This document shows, one piece after another, positions 9,290 through 18,072 of a stretch of 64,000 nt of DNA. Source of the DNA: Methylomonas methanica MC09 (GTDB lineage Bacteria; Pseudomonadota; Gammaproteobacteria; Methylococcales; Methylomonadaceae); the NCBI RefSeq assembly GCF_000214665.1, contig NC_015572.1, forward strand, positions 2,666,001 through 2,730,000, given 5' to 3'. Below the pieces are notes generated by a model. The model searched no databases. It had not been told where the DNA came from and saw only the letters and a list, made by a program, of their open reading frames with translations. Within the stretch, counting starts at the first letter, position 1, and each line of letters starts with the position of its first letter. Position numbers and translations under genes: made by a program.

Positions 9290-9939
9290 ATATTCCCCGC
9301 TCCCGGCGTATAACTGCTGGATACCACCGCATTGCTGATCAGGGTGTCGCATTTGACCACCCCGGAAAATTTGCTCATGCCGGCTTCCACTTCCACCATG
9401 CCGGCCGAGACTTTCACCTGCGCGGCTTCGATGCTGACCTTGGACGAGGCGTTGATTTTGATCTCGGCATTGCTGAATTCTATGCTTTCCGAGCCCTTTT
9501 CGATTAACACCTTGCCACCTTCGGCTTCGGTGATTTCCAGGTGGTAGCCGCTGCTGGTCTTGATGTCGATCTTCGAATCTTCGCTGTCGTCGAATTTGAG
9601 TTGCGAGCCGGACGGCGTGCGGATGCAATACACATCGTCCACCTCGCGGGCTTCCTGCGGATGACTGTCGCCGCCCGACCACAGCGCCCCCATCACCACT
9701 GCCACTTCCGGACTGATAAACGCCAGCACCACCTTTTCGTCGATTTTAGGCAACAGGCTGACGCCGTAGTCCGGCCCCGCGCTGTTGGTTAACACCGCCG
9801 CCCACAATTCCATGTCGCCAATCGCCAGTCGCACTTTGACCCGACCCCGATTATCCGGGTCCTGGTTATCCAGCACCGTGGCCAGATGCAAAGCCTGCAA
9901 CGCACCGAAACCGTGACCCAGGGTATTCATATCAGGCAC
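9283..9939 (-). CDS. gp5/VgrG-type spike protein (OB fold plus beta-helix)
   Basis: A 218-aa protein forming the central spike hub half of a split VgrG. Residues 15-95 match the phage baseplate assembly protein V / gp5 OB domain: LATVLDNQDPDNRGRVKVRL, then ELWAAVLTNSAGPDYGVSLLPKIDEKVVLAFISPEVAVVMGALWSG. The rest consists of alternating beta repeats (GSQLKFDDSEDSKIDIKTSSG and onward) typical of the spike beta-helix. It overlaps the gp27-like gene by 8 nt and the next gene by 7 nt. In Afp8/VgrG the two halves are one polypeptide; here they are separate ORFs. Confidence 0.9.
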   Translation of the reverse strand: MPDMNTLGHGFGALQALHLATVLDNQDPDNRGRVKVRLAIGDMELWAAVLTNSAGPDYGVSLLPKIDEKVVLAFISPEVAVVMGALWSGGDSHPQEAREVDDVYCIRTPSGSQLKFDDSEDSKIDIKTSSGYHLEITEAEGGKVLIEKGSESIEFSNAEIKINASSKVSIEAAQVKVSAGMVEVEAGMSKFSGVVKCDTLISNAVVSSSYTPGAGNIW

Positions 9940-10975
9940 TCCAGTCGGCTCGATTGAGTTTTAAAAAACTGCGGAAGCCCTGACTGCTATCGAAGCGGTG
10001 GCTGCAGTGCACGATTTGGTAGCGGCCGCGCAGCCGTTCGGAAACGTCGGTCAACTCCACTTCCCGCCCGGCGGCAAATTCGATGTTGCCGGTGCAGACC
10101 GCTTCGCCGGCCAGAAAGGCTTTGGCCCGGCTGCGAAATTGTGCGGTGGCCCAGTTGTCGGCCTCGCCCTGAGTTTTAGCGAAAGGCTGCGGAAAATACG
10201 CCTCGCCGGGCCAACCCAGCTCGTTCAGCAGATCAACGCCGGCAGTGGCGGCGGGTGACGGTTGCAGGGCCGAACTTTCGGCGGAGGTGGCTTCGTCGGC
10301 GGCCAGATCGAAACCCGCAACCTTGGCATTTGCCGGCTGGCCGTTCAGATCGGCGATGATGCGCAGATATTCCATGCCGTCTTGCGGACTCAAGCGTGGC
10401 GGATTGCTGTCGGCCTGTTCCGCTTTAATGCGCAACTGGTTTTGTCGCCAGCGCACGGCGATATCGTAAGGCGCCAACAAGCGTTGCATGAAGGCCAGAT
10501 TGCTTTCGTTGAATTGATGCCAGTCGCCGGTTTGCGACGACACCTGAATATCGGCGGACAAACCGGCATCATCGGCCAGAGCCCGCAACACGTCGTCCAG
10601 ACTTTGTTCTTCAAAGCGGCGGGTATGCCTTTGTCTTGCCAGTAGATGCATTTTGTCTTCCACTAATAACAGTAACTGCGGGGCGCCGTCGCCGTAACGT
10701 TCTTCTATCGCGGTGACGTCGCCGCTGAACAGGGCTTGCTGATCCTGTTCGCCTATCATGATGTCGATCACGGCGCCGTGCCGGATTTGCTGGAACACGA
10801 AGCCCGGCGCCTCGGCGCTGTCCACCCGACCCCAGTTGATCAAGCGAATCTCGGCATGCGCGCGTCCGGACAGCGGCTGTTGTATCGCCACATCCTTGAC
10901 CGCTTCCGCCATGGCGGCATCGTCATTGCCGTCGACCCTAAATCGAGGTCTGGCGTTGATGAAGGCTTCGGCCAT
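9932..10975 (-). CDS. gp27/late control D-like hub protein
   Basis: A 347-aa protein resembling phage late control gene D / T4 gp27, the trimeric hub joining tube and spike. Visible features are HAEIRLINWG (residues ~40), then IGEQDQQALFSGDVTAIEERYGDGAPQLLLLVEDKMHLLARQRHTRRFEEQSLDDVLRALADDAGL, and NESNLAFMQRLLAPYDIAVRW, the classical VgrG/gpD middle signature. The ATG at 10975 lies 1 nt past the stop of the DUF5908 gene. It pairs with the overlapping gp5-like gene to make the equivalent of Afp8. Confidence 0.9.
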   Translation of the reverse strand: MAEAFINARPRFRVDGNDDAAMAEAVKDVAIQQPLSGRAHAEIRLINWGRVDSAEAPGFVFQQIRHGAVIDIMIGEQDQQALFSGDVTAIEERYGDGAPQLLLLVEDKMHLLARQRHTRRFEEQSLDDVLRALADDAGLSADIQVSSQTGDWHQFNESNLAFMQRLLAPYDIAVRWRQNQLRIKAEQADSNPPRLSPQDGMEYLRIIADLNGQPANAKVAGFDLAADEATSAESSALQPSPAATAGVDLLNELGWPGEAYFPQPFAKTQGEADNWATAQFRSRAKAFLAGEAVCTGNIEFAAGREVELTDVSERLRGRYQIVHCSHRFDSSQGFRSFLKLNRADWSA

Positions 10976-10976
10976 A

Positions 10977-11138
10977 TCAATCCACCAGCAAGCGGGCCTG
11001 CCGCTCGTGCAGGATTTGCAGTTGCCGCAGCAACTGTTCTTCCTGCTCGTTACTGGCGGCGAACACCGGCTGTTCGGTTTGGTCGCCGCCGTCGGGTTGA
11101 CTGACTTCCGCTATCACTTCGTTGATAAAAACCGGCAC
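10977..11138 (-). CDS. Small CIS protein, DUF5908-like
   Basis: A 53-aa protein starting at GTG 11138 with an AGGAGCGGAG ribosome site just upstream. The translation begins MPVFINEVIAEVSQP and ends in a charged helix EQEEQLLRQLQILHERQARL. The start pattern (M-P-hydrophobic-x-I-x-E-hydrophobic) and the position between the tube adaptor gene and the gp27-like gene fit the DUF5908 family of short proteins found in CIS operons. The function of the family is not established to my knowledge. The stop at 10977 is followed 1 nt later by the next ATG. Confidence 0.75.
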   Translation of the reverse strand: MPVFINEVIAEVSQPDGGDQTEQPVFAASNEQEEQLLRQLQILHERQARLLVD

Positions 11139-11161
11139 ACTCCGCTCCTGTCATTTACTGT

Positions 11162-11947
11162 TTAAAACGCACCGGGTATCTGGGTACCCAGGGTATCCGA
11201 TTGACCATAACGGTATCCGCCGCCGCTGCCCGAACCGCTGTTGGCGCCGCTGGGCGGCATCACCACGCCTTGATTATCGCTAAAACGCGGATTTTCCATA
11301 CCGTTGTACAACGCCGTATCCCGCCACTGTTTAGGATCTCGATTGGCGGCCAGATTGGCGTCCGCGGCGCTGACGCCTTCGCCGTCCACCGCCAGCCGGC
11401 CTTGCTGGCGCAGGGCATCTTTCAAATCGATGATGTCGAACTGGTAACTATCCTGTTTGAAGCTCAACGCCAGCGTGGCTCTAAGCGGCACGCCCTCCGG
11501 CGAGAAAAAATCCAGGGTTTCGTTGTAACTGCTCAGCATGCCGATAAAGGAAAAACTGCCCCATTGAAAACGGCAACGTTTCGGTGCTTTGGGCTGATTG
11601 CTTTCGGCATCCTGCGGCTTCATGAACTCGGTAGCGATACGCTGCGTTTGCTTACGCACGTCTTCATGCAATAAGGTTTGCGTGCCGTCAGTCTGAGTCA
11701 AATTCTCGCCATCCAATACGCTGGTATCGAATACCAATTCGATCGCCAAGGTCGATTCGCTTTTGTCGACAAACTGGGCAGCCTTGCTTTGGCCGCTGCC
11801 GCTGTTACTGTCTTTCAACGTATTGGACAGCGTCACTTTTAAACTGGCCGGATTGAATTGCACGGTGATCCAGCTGTCTTCCGGCGCATCCTGGTTTTGG
11901 GCATCCAACGGGATCAACACCGCTTTACTGAGCTTGCTGCTAGCCAT
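11162..11947 (-). CDS. CIS tube adaptor (Afp7-like) with decayed LysM-like end
   Basis: A 261-aa protein matching the contractile injection system tube N-terminal domain family: a beta-rich N-terminus with WITVQFNPASLKVTLSNTLKD, then ESTLAIELVFDTSVLDGENLT, and CRFQWGSFSFIGMLSSYNETLDFFSPEGVPLRATLALSF. In relatives this domain connects tube and spike and is followed by a LysM domain. Here the C-terminus still has DPKQWRDTALYNGMENPRF...VVMPPSG, close to the second half of a LysM unit, but the first half is unrecognisable. A Gly/Ser-rich tail closes it. It overlaps the upstream tube gene by 8 nt. Confidence 0.85.
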   Translation of the reverse strand: MASSKLSKAVLIPLDAQNQDAPEDSWITVQFNPASLKVTLSNTLKDSNSGSGQSKAAQFVDKSESTLAIELVFDTSVLDGENLTQTDGTQTLLHEDVRKQTQRIATEFMKPQDAESNQPKAPKRCRFQWGSFSFIGMLSSYNETLDFFSPEGVPLRATLALSFKQDSYQFDIIDLKDALRQQGRLAVDGEGVSAADANLAANRDPKQWRDTALYNGMENPRFSDNQGVVMPPSGANSGSGSGGGYRYGQSDTLGTQIPGAF

Positions 11948-12425
11948 TTTGCACCGCCTGCATGGGTTGATTCCAATTCACCACAAAACCTTCGTGGTTC
12001 AAATGCAGTTCCTCGATCGCCACCTGATTGGCGGTAGCGTTCAGATCAGGCCCCTTGAATTTGATCGGCAATACCTTATCCAGCGTCCATACCATCACGG
12101 CTCGCTCCGGATCGGCCGGATTAATCAGCTGGATGCTGCAATTCAAACGGATGGAATAATAACTTTGCCGGAAACTGCGGTCGAACATGCGCCACAGGCC
12201 CTCGGCATCGGTAATGCCGCGTTTCAGCACCACGGTGGAAAATGTGGTCGGGCCGGCCAGTTGCACTTCGCCCCAGTTGCGGCCGCCTTCCTTGAGAGTC
12301 TTAGGCGCCATGCTGGCCTCCAGACCGCTGACCTCGCTGAAGGCGCCGTTGCACACCAAACCGCCGCCGGCCGATTCCGGCAGGCTGAGTTGCACGTGAA
12401 AGCGAAACGGGATGAATTCAGCCAT
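11940..12425 (-). CDS. Second inner tube protein (T4 gp19-like)
   Basis: A 161-aa tube protein. It has the usual FHVQLSLP...CNGAFSEVSGLEASMAPKTLKEGG start, a central TTFSTVVLKRGI motif and the RAVMVWTLDKVLPIKFKGPDLNATANQVAIEELHLNHEGF ending. This is the Afp5-like class used at the baseplate end of the tube. It overlaps the sheath-like gene upstream by 8 nt and the tube adaptor downstream by 8 nt; both junctions have ATGGCT written over the upstream stop, a sign of translational coupling. Confidence 0.92.
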   Translation of the reverse strand: MAEFIPFRFHVQLSLPESAGGGLVCNGAFSEVSGLEASMAPKTLKEGGRNWGEVQLAGPTTFSTVVLKRGITDAEGLWRMFDRSFRQSYYSIRLNCSIQLINPADPERAVMVWTLDKVLPIKFKGPDLNATANQVAIEELHLNHEGFVVNWNQPMQAVQNG

Positions 12426-13971
12426 TTTTAATGTCCAATTGCCATTGACTGCTGTTGCTGCCCAGATCGTGGCTAAAATTCAAAATGATTTTATCGATAG
12501 CAAATACCGGCGCCAGTTCGATTTGGTATATCACCGTGCTTTCGTTATCGTGGCTGGCGGCGATGGAAAAAGCCTGTTCCGGCAAAGCGCCGCGTAAGGC
12601 GCCGGCTCTATGCAGACCGGTAAAAAACTGCGTCAGCTGGGCTTTGCCCAGCGGGTCGCGCACGTCGGTATTGAACAGCCAACTCTCGCCCAAACGCAGT
12701 AATTGCCGGTGCAGCCAGCCCAGAAAACGCGCCACTTCGCCGGAACGGTAACCTTCGGCCTGCGCACCCTGCCTGGAAAAGCCCTTGGCGCCAACCACGG
12801 CAGCGGCACGGCGTTCGTCATCCAGTTGCAAGCGGTTTTTATGCGACACCAGTACGCCCACACCCGGCTGGTCGCGCAGTTCGACCACTTGCTGGCTGTG
12901 CAAAGGAGGATAAAGTTGCCACATACCGGGCAAGCTTCTACCGGCCATCGATCGCCAGGGCCCCAGGCGTTGACTGGTTTCCAGCATGGCGCCGGCGATC
13001 AATCCGGACGGGCTGCATAAAGGCCGCTGGCGATTAGTCAAATAGGGGAACAAAAACTGCACCGCATGCAGGCCGGAATTTTCGCTGTCGACAGCCGATT
13101 GAATCGCTTGCCCGGCTTCCCGGGCCACTGTCGGCAAACTGCCCTCGCCGGTTTGTTCCAAAGGTAAAGTCAATAGGCATTGCAGATCGGGGCGGCGTTT
13201 TTTAAGGGTCTGTAAAATGGGCGTCAGCACGGCTTGTAAGGGCCACACTGCCTGCGGCTGCGGAATTTCCTCGCTGCGGCGGCGTTCGCGGTGGTCATCC
13301 GCCGTGGATGCGGCACAGGGCAAAAACACCGGATCGGGATTGACCAGACGCATGCGCCGAACATCCATTAAATTGGCCGGTATCTGCAGGCGTTCCAGGT
13401 CGGGCAAAGCCAGTGCACCCAGGTTAGGAATCAGCATGGCGCGGTCGAAAGCAGGCAGGCGCTGCGGGTCGCCGTAATCGGCATAGGGATCGGGCAAAAA
13501 CCCTTGTTGTCCCAGCCTTTCCGGAATCCGCAATACCCAAAGTTTTTTGGCGCCGTCAGCCAAAGCAGCAGGTTGAGACGATTGGAAAAAATCGGCGACC
13601 GCAGCCGGCAGCCAAGCGCTATTGCCGGCCAGTTGACTACGGTAAGCCGTCGGTTGACGGCCGGCCAAAGGAAACAGTACCTGAAAATGGGCCAAGCTCA
13701 CTATCGGAATCGGTAACTGGTACAGATTCAGCAAGACTTGTTCAATCTCCGTGGGGTTTGCAGGCTCGCCGTGTTCCAGCCAATGCCGCAACTGTTGCAT
13801 TTCGCGCCCGAACCCCAGCGAGGCGATTTCCCGCACGGTTTGCGGGCTTTCCAACAGCAAATCCCAGCGGGCATTGCCGGGACAATGACCGAGCATGGCC
13901 ACGTCCATCACCGAATCGGCCAACGCCGCCGGTCTGACCCGCATCTCCAGCCGGGAGTCCGCCAATGCCAT
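12418..13971 (-). CDS. Divergent sheath-like CIS protein
   Basis: A 517-aa protein between the two tube genes. The N-terminus (ADSVMDVAMLGHCPGNARWDLLLESPQTVREIASLGFG) has the layout of a sheath start: a small beta region naming a target and a 'start/step' segment. The C-terminal ~200 residues carry PPGG-like positions replaced by a long stretch ending RFLGWLHRQLLRLGESWLFNTDV...LTQFFTGLHRAGALRG...FSIAASHDNES, which parallels the sheath ending seen at 14443-16620. The usual WGARTT-type signature is absent. I call it sheath-like from this parallel and from its place; a structural cap of another kind is possible. The start is 3 nt after the tube stop. Confidence 0.55.
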   Translation of the reverse strand: MALADSRLEMRVRPAALADSVMDVAMLGHCPGNARWDLLLESPQTVREIASLGFGREMQQLRHWLEHGEPANPTEIEQVLLNLYQLPIPIVSLAHFQVLFPLAGRQPTAYRSQLAGNSAWLPAAVADFFQSSQPAALADGAKKLWVLRIPERLGQQGFLPDPYADYGDPQRLPAFDRAMLIPNLGALALPDLERLQIPANLMDVRRMRLVNPDPVFLPCAASTADDHRERRRSEEIPQPQAVWPLQAVLTPILQTLKKRRPDLQCLLTLPLEQTGEGSLPTVAREAGQAIQSAVDSENSGLHAVQFLFPYLTNRQRPLCSPSGLIAGAMLETSQRLGPWRSMAGRSLPGMWQLYPPLHSQQVVELRDQPGVGVLVSHKNRLQLDDERRAAAVVGAKGFSRQGAQAEGYRSGEVARFLGWLHRQLLRLGESWLFNTDVRDPLGKAQLTQFFTGLHRAGALRGALPEQAFSIAASHDNESTVIYQIELAPVFAIDKIILNFSHDLGSNSSQWQLDIKNG

Positions 13972-13974
13972 GGC

Positions 13975-14430
13975 TTATTCCTGATCCACCGTCTCGACCG
14001 ACAACACCAACTCCTCGATGGCGACGTCGCCGCCGCCTTTACCGGTCAAGGTCGGTCCGGTCCATTTAATCGGCATGGCGTTTTTCAGACGCCAGGTCAC
14101 CACGGTGTCGGAACGGTCTTCGTTGAGCAATTTGATACTGACGTTGCGCTTACCGGAGAGCTTGCCCTGGCGAACTTCATCCAGCCAATCCCACAGGTTT
14201 TGCGCACCGATGATGCCGCGCTTCAAGGTGACGTCGCCGGCCTTGTGGATACCGGGAATCTTGGTGACATGGTTGACCTTGCTGTTGCCGTTGCGGTATT
14301 CGGCGATGGTGACTTCGGCATTCAACCCGGAGACATCGGAAAAGCCGGCATCGACCTGATCGCCCTGCCCCGGCTCCAGTTCGACCACGTAGTTAAATGC
14401 GGAATAAGGGGTTTCTCTAAATACGGCCAT
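13975..14430 (-). CDS. Main inner tube protein (T4 gp19-like)
   Basis: A 151-aa protein of the T4 gp19-like tube family (Afp1/Afp5 class), the hexamer that stacks into the inner tube. It starts MAVFRETPYSAFNYVVELEPG, with EVTIAEYRNGNSKVNHVTKIPGIHKAGDVTLKRGI in the middle and DTVVTWRLKNAMPIKWTGPTLTGKGGGDVAIEELVLSVE at the end, the standard family signature. It has an AGAGGTGA ribosome site. It follows the sheath gene by 12 nt, the conserved sheath-tube order, so high co-expression is expected. Confidence 0.95.
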   Translation of the reverse strand: MAVFRETPYSAFNYVVELEPGQGDQVDAGFSDVSGLNAEVTIAEYRNGNSKVNHVTKIPGIHKAGDVTLKRGIIGAQNLWDWLDEVRQGKLSGKRNVSIKLLNEDRSDTVVTWRLKNAMPIKWTGPTLTGKGGGDVAIEELVLSVETVDQE

Positions 14431-14442
14431 AGTCGTTCACCT

Positions 14443-16620
14443 CTAGGCGTCTGCGGTCTTTTGACCGATGCGGAAAATCACGAACTCGGCGGGCTTCAGG
14501 GCCGCCACCCCCACTTCGCAGACCAACCGACCATTGTCCAGATCGTTCTGGGTCATGGTGCTGCGGTCGCAACGCACGAAATAGGCGTGTTTGGGCGTCG
14601 GTCCCAACAGGTGGCCGTTGACCCACTCGTTGTATAGAAAATCCTCTATGGAGATGCGGATGCTGGCCCACAAGGCTTCACCGTTGGGCTCGAATACCGC
14701 CCACTGGGTGGATTTGTCTATCGAACGTTCTAGGAACAGGAAATAACGCCGCACGTTGACGTATTTCCATTCCGGATCGCTGGAGGTGGTGCGCGCGCCC
14801 CACACTCTGTGGCCGCGTCCCGGCAAGGAACGCAGGCAGTTAATGCCGTTGGGGTTCAGCAGTTCCTGTTGGAAGCGGTTGATGTCCTGCTCGAAATGCA
14901 GCGCGCCCAACACCACTTCGTTGGCCGGGGCTTTATGGACGCCGCGGCTGACGTCGGTATTGGCGTACACCCCGGCGATGAAGCCGCCGGGCGGCAGCGT
15001 GAGGGTACTGCGTTTGCCGGTCGGGTCGCTGGTCACCACCCACGGGTAATACAGAGCCAAGCGGGTGTCGTCCAAATTGGATTTGAAATCGCGGATTTCG
15101 CTGATGCTCATGTTGGCTTCGCTATCGACGATGCCGACCCGGTACTGCATGCGCTTGCAATGCTTTTGCATTTCGATGACCACCGCCAAATGCTTGGGCG
15201 TGGTATCCAGCGCGGCGGCGGCCGGGGTCATGACGATGGCAATATCCTCCACCTGCTCGAAAGCCGCCAAGCCGGTGTTGCCGTCCTTGTCGTTGACCTC
15301 GCCGGCGTAATCGCCGCTTTCCGGAATATCGCCGTCGCTGCCGTTTTGCAGCTCGATCAGATAGCGCGGGCCGTTGACCGGATGCGGTGTGTTCAGCGCC
15401 GCACCATCGAACAAGGCATGCAACAAACTGAATACGTCGGCATCGGCGGCCACCGTGCAGGCGATCGGCTGAGTAAGCTGAGCGTCGCGGGTGTCCGGAT
15501 CGGCCAACAATTTTTTGCCTAATGAATCGTCGGCGGTGGTGGAAGTCGACAGGCCGCCGACCCGGTACACCACTTCGCCGGCCGCGCCTTTGCGCAACTT
15601 GTCGATATCGTCGATACGCAACACGTCCAGGTCGAAATTGCGCCGCACCAATAAAGCGCTGACATTGCCGGGCAAAGCGGCCAGAGCCGTAATAGGGAAG
15701 TCAATATCGGCCGCCAAACCGGCATTTTGCGCCTGCGGCAAATTGATCAGTGTTAGATTGGCACCGGCGTCAGCCTTTAGCAAACCTTTCAACACGGTCA
15801 ACGTGCCCCAATTGGCGACCCCACTGACGTTGGACAAATCGGTGACTTGCGACAAGCGTAACTCGACCGCCACCCCGGCCTGCAGCTTGCCGCTGGCAGG
15901 AGTGCGTAATGTGATGCGGCTGATTTTGCTGGTGGCGGCAGGGAGTTGGGCAATTACCAGGCGGGTCAAGGCGGCATCGGCGTTGTCTTTGTCCTTGATT
16001 TCGCCGGAGAGTATGTCGAAGTTGGCGCCGTTGCGGCGAACCCGAACTTTAAGCGAAATCGGAAAGCGGTTGGCTGGCAGATCGCCGACCGCCACCCGCA
16101 CGTCTTGCGGTACATTGGTCGCTTCCAGGTAGAGCTCTTCGCCTTCCGCCGGCGTGGTGGTGGTTTCTATCGAAAACAGGTTTTCGCTGTCCTGCCAATG
16201 CAGTTCCAAAACGTAATTACCGACCTTGCCCGGAAACCGGCTTTTAAAGCTCAGCTTGCCGTCGGCACTAACCCGCGCCGCCCTGACAGCGCTACTGCCG
16301 TCGGTTGCGGTATTGCTGGCGTTTACGTCTTTCACCACCCGGCTGACAAACAGCTGCTTACCGCCGTTATCGAAAAACGCCCGCGCCGCCAGCGCGGTGT
16401 AATTCAGTTGGGTCTTGTTGCCGGCAAACTGCAAATCCTCAAGATCGCCGTAGATGCGTTCGAAATCCGCAAAGCTGGTCACCGGCTCCGGTTTCCCGCG
16501 GAACGGCCCGCTGCGGGTCGGCCCGACGATGGCCGCCACGCTGGTGCCTACGCCTTCTATGGAACGGGCTCGAAAGCTCTTTTCTTCTATGTATACGCCA
16601 GGGGCGAGATACTCGGGCAT
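14443..16620 (-). CDS. Contractile tail sheath protein
   Basis: A 725-aa sheath. The N-terminus MPEYLAPGVYIEEKSFRARSIEGVGTSVAAIVGPTRSGPF is the classical phage/CIS sheath start. The C-terminus has GRGHRVWGARTTSSDPEWKYVNVRRYFLFLERSI and then VFEPNGEALWASIRISIEDFLYNEWVNGHLLG, the conserved sheath handshake and attachment domain. Sheaths of this group are often 350-500 aa; the extra ~250 residues lie in the middle (about 90-380) and look like added beta-rich surface domains. The ribosome site GAAGGAGG is strong, as expected for a highly made structural protein. Confidence 0.96.
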   Translation of the reverse strand: MPEYLAPGVYIEEKSFRARSIEGVGTSVAAIVGPTRSGPFRGKPEPVTSFADFERIYGDLEDLQFAGNKTQLNYTALAARAFFDNGGKQLFVSRVVKDVNASNTATDGSSAVRAARVSADGKLSFKSRFPGKVGNYVLELHWQDSENLFSIETTTTPAEGEELYLEATNVPQDVRVAVGDLPANRFPISLKVRVRRNGANFDILSGEIKDKDNADAALTRLVIAQLPAATSKISRITLRTPASGKLQAGVAVELRLSQVTDLSNVSGVANWGTLTVLKGLLKADAGANLTLINLPQAQNAGLAADIDFPITALAALPGNVSALLVRRNFDLDVLRIDDIDKLRKGAAGEVVYRVGGLSTSTTADDSLGKKLLADPDTRDAQLTQPIACTVAADADVFSLLHALFDGAALNTPHPVNGPRYLIELQNGSDGDIPESGDYAGEVNDKDGNTGLAAFEQVEDIAIVMTPAAAALDTTPKHLAVVIEMQKHCKRMQYRVGIVDSEANMSISEIRDFKSNLDDTRLALYYPWVVTSDPTGKRSTLTLPPGGFIAGVYANTDVSRGVHKAPANEVVLGALHFEQDINRFQQELLNPNGINCLRSLPGRGHRVWGARTTSSDPEWKYVNVRRYFLFLERSIDKSTQWAVFEPNGEALWASIRISIEDFLYNEWVNGHLLGPTPKHAYFVRCDRSTMTQNDLDNGRLVCEVGVAALKPAEFVIFRIGQKTADA

Positions 16621-16660
16621 GGTGTGCCTCCTTCAACGATCTTGGGTTGATTTAACCTGA

Positions 16661-17482
16661 TTAGGGACTGTTTAACTCCAGGGTGCTAACGCGGGTTTCA
16701 TCGGCGACAAAACCCAGTTTAAGGCGATGATTCTTGTTTTCCGCCAACACGGTTTGCGTGTCTGAAAAAACGCCGCTATCGGCCAGCGCGATCCGCATGG
16801 CCGTCATTTGATCGGGATCCGGAAACGCGGTACCGGTTTGGGCTTTATCGGCCTTGACACTCAATTCCGCGGCGAAACCCGCTGACAACATGGCTACGGA
16901 TAATCGCGTCACAGGCATTTGAAAATAACCGTCAATATCCGCCTGTGCATTAAATATAAAGCTGTCGCCGGTACTACTAAGATTGACCTGCAACGTTACC
17001 AGAGCCCAGGACGCCGGCATGGCGATGGATTCACCAGGCTGTTTCTGATGCCGCAGAATGCCTTGCAGGGACTTGTTCTGACTGAGTCGTGTGCCAGCCG
17101 CGGAGCGATACAAGGCTATTTGCGGATAGCTGTTGTTACCGCAATTTTTGCTAAAGGAACGCGGATTAAAGGTGCCGGACGGATCGCGCACCGTGCCTTT
17201 TAGTTGATACGGCGTTTCGGTGGGTCTTGCCATTTGGGTTTCCGTGGCCCGGCCGGGGGCCTCGGTGCGTTGCAATTGTTCTGCATCCGGAAGTTGCGAG
17301 CGCCAGATAATGCTGATGCCCGGCTTATGCAACAAACTCAAGCCTTTGACCGGCAAGTCGCTGTCCAATTCGATTTGCAACGCGCTTAATACCGGACTCT
17401 GCTGCCCTTCCCGGCCGGTGCCGTCCAACCAACGGATTACATCGCTGGTCTGCCGAATCAGGGTTTCCTTAAATCGGATCAT
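16661..17482 (-). CDS. CIS operon protein with transthyretin-like beta domains, unknown function
   Basis: A 273-aa protein. The start is ATG at 17482 (MIRFKETLIRQTSDVIRWLDGTG), overlapping the cap gene stop as ATGA; the frame is open further to 17611 but that part is a shadow. The first ~90 residues resemble a carboxypeptidase-regulatory or flexible beta module (SVLSALQIELDSDLPVKGLSLLHKPG). Residues ~105-200 have GTVRDPSGTFNPRSF...LYRSAAGTRLSQNK...ALVTLQVNL, like a second beta-sandwich with insertions. No catalytic motif is visible. Its place between cap and sheath suggests a sheath-associated or decorating protein. The domain call is inferred. Confidence 0.7.
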   Translation of the reverse strand: MIRFKETLIRQTSDVIRWLDGTGREGQQSPVLSALQIELDSDLPVKGLSLLHKPGISIIWRSQLPDAEQLQRTEAPGRATETQMARPTETPYQLKGTVRDPSGTFNPRSFSKNCGNNSYPQIALYRSAAGTRLSQNKSLQGILRHQKQPGESIAMPASWALVTLQVNLSSTGDSFIFNAQADIDGYFQMPVTRLSVAMLSAGFAAELSVKADKAQTGTAFPDPDQMTAMRIALADSGVFSDTQTVLAENKNHRLKLGFVADETRVSTLELNSP

Positions 17483-18072
17483 TGCAGCTCTCCGACCGGT
17501 AGGACAATGCTTTGCACCGGCTCGCCTCCCTCTTCCCGAACCGGTTCCAGGCGCAGGGTTTTGATGATGTAGGGCGCCGATAAAATGTAGTCGTGAGGCA
17601 AACTGTCCCACATGCGCATGAAATCTTCGCTGGACATGTCTTCCGGCAGAATTTGCACCCGATCCTGATCTTGCCAGTTACGATTGTTGTCGGCGATATG
17701 GTCTTCTATGTCGGCCACATCCAGTTCTGTGCCGGACCCTAAAACTTGCATGGCCCAGGCCAGCACCACCTGCTCGAATGTGGTTTTACTCCAGCCGATC
17801 AGCAGGATATGCAGATTGAGCGGTAATTCTTTCCTGGGTTGATTGCCCGGGCCGGGCTTGGGCGGCAGGTGGCGGTTTCTGCCGAAAGGGTCTATGGAGA
17901 TGCGGTGCAGATAAATACCGACCTTATGGGTGGCGTCGACGGGGCCGGCTTTGAGGGTTTCGCTGCTAAGAATTTCCACACTGACGGACACGGCATCCAG
18001 CATATCCTTGAATTGTTCAAGATAAGCCTTTAGCGCTTCAAGCACCCCCGAAACAGCCGTGTAATTTGCCAT
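17479..18072 (-). CDS. DUF4255 tail terminator/cap protein (Afp16-like)
   Basis: A 197-aa protein, first gene of the operon. The start is ATG at 18072 (MANYTAVSGVLEALKAYLEQ) with GGTGGAG upstream; the frame reaches 18141 but that prefix has no ribosome site. The DUF4255 pattern is clear: an N-terminal helical part, VGIYLHRISIDPFGRNRHLPP, then PRKELPLNLHILLIGWSKTTFEQVVLAWAMQVL and PYIIKTLRLEPV near the end. In Afp/PVC systems this family caps the distal end of tube and sheath and sets the length together with the tape measure. It overlaps the next gene by 4 nt. Confidence 0.9.
   Translation of the reverse strand: MANYTAVSGVLEALKAYLEQFKDMLDAVSVSVEILSSETLKAGPVDATHKVGIYLHRISIDPFGRNRHLPPKPGPGNQPRKELPLNLHILLIGWSKTTFEQVVLAWAMQVLGSGTELDVADIEDHIADNNRNWQDQDRVQILPEDMSSEDFMRMWDSLPHDYILSAPYIIKTLRLEPVREEGGEPVQSIVLPVGELQ

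Noticed and set aside
9283..10975. A frameshifted single VgrG gene
   Set aside because: The gp27-like and gp5-like halves each have their own start and stop with an 8-nt overlap and complete domains, so a genuine split is more likely than a frameshift.
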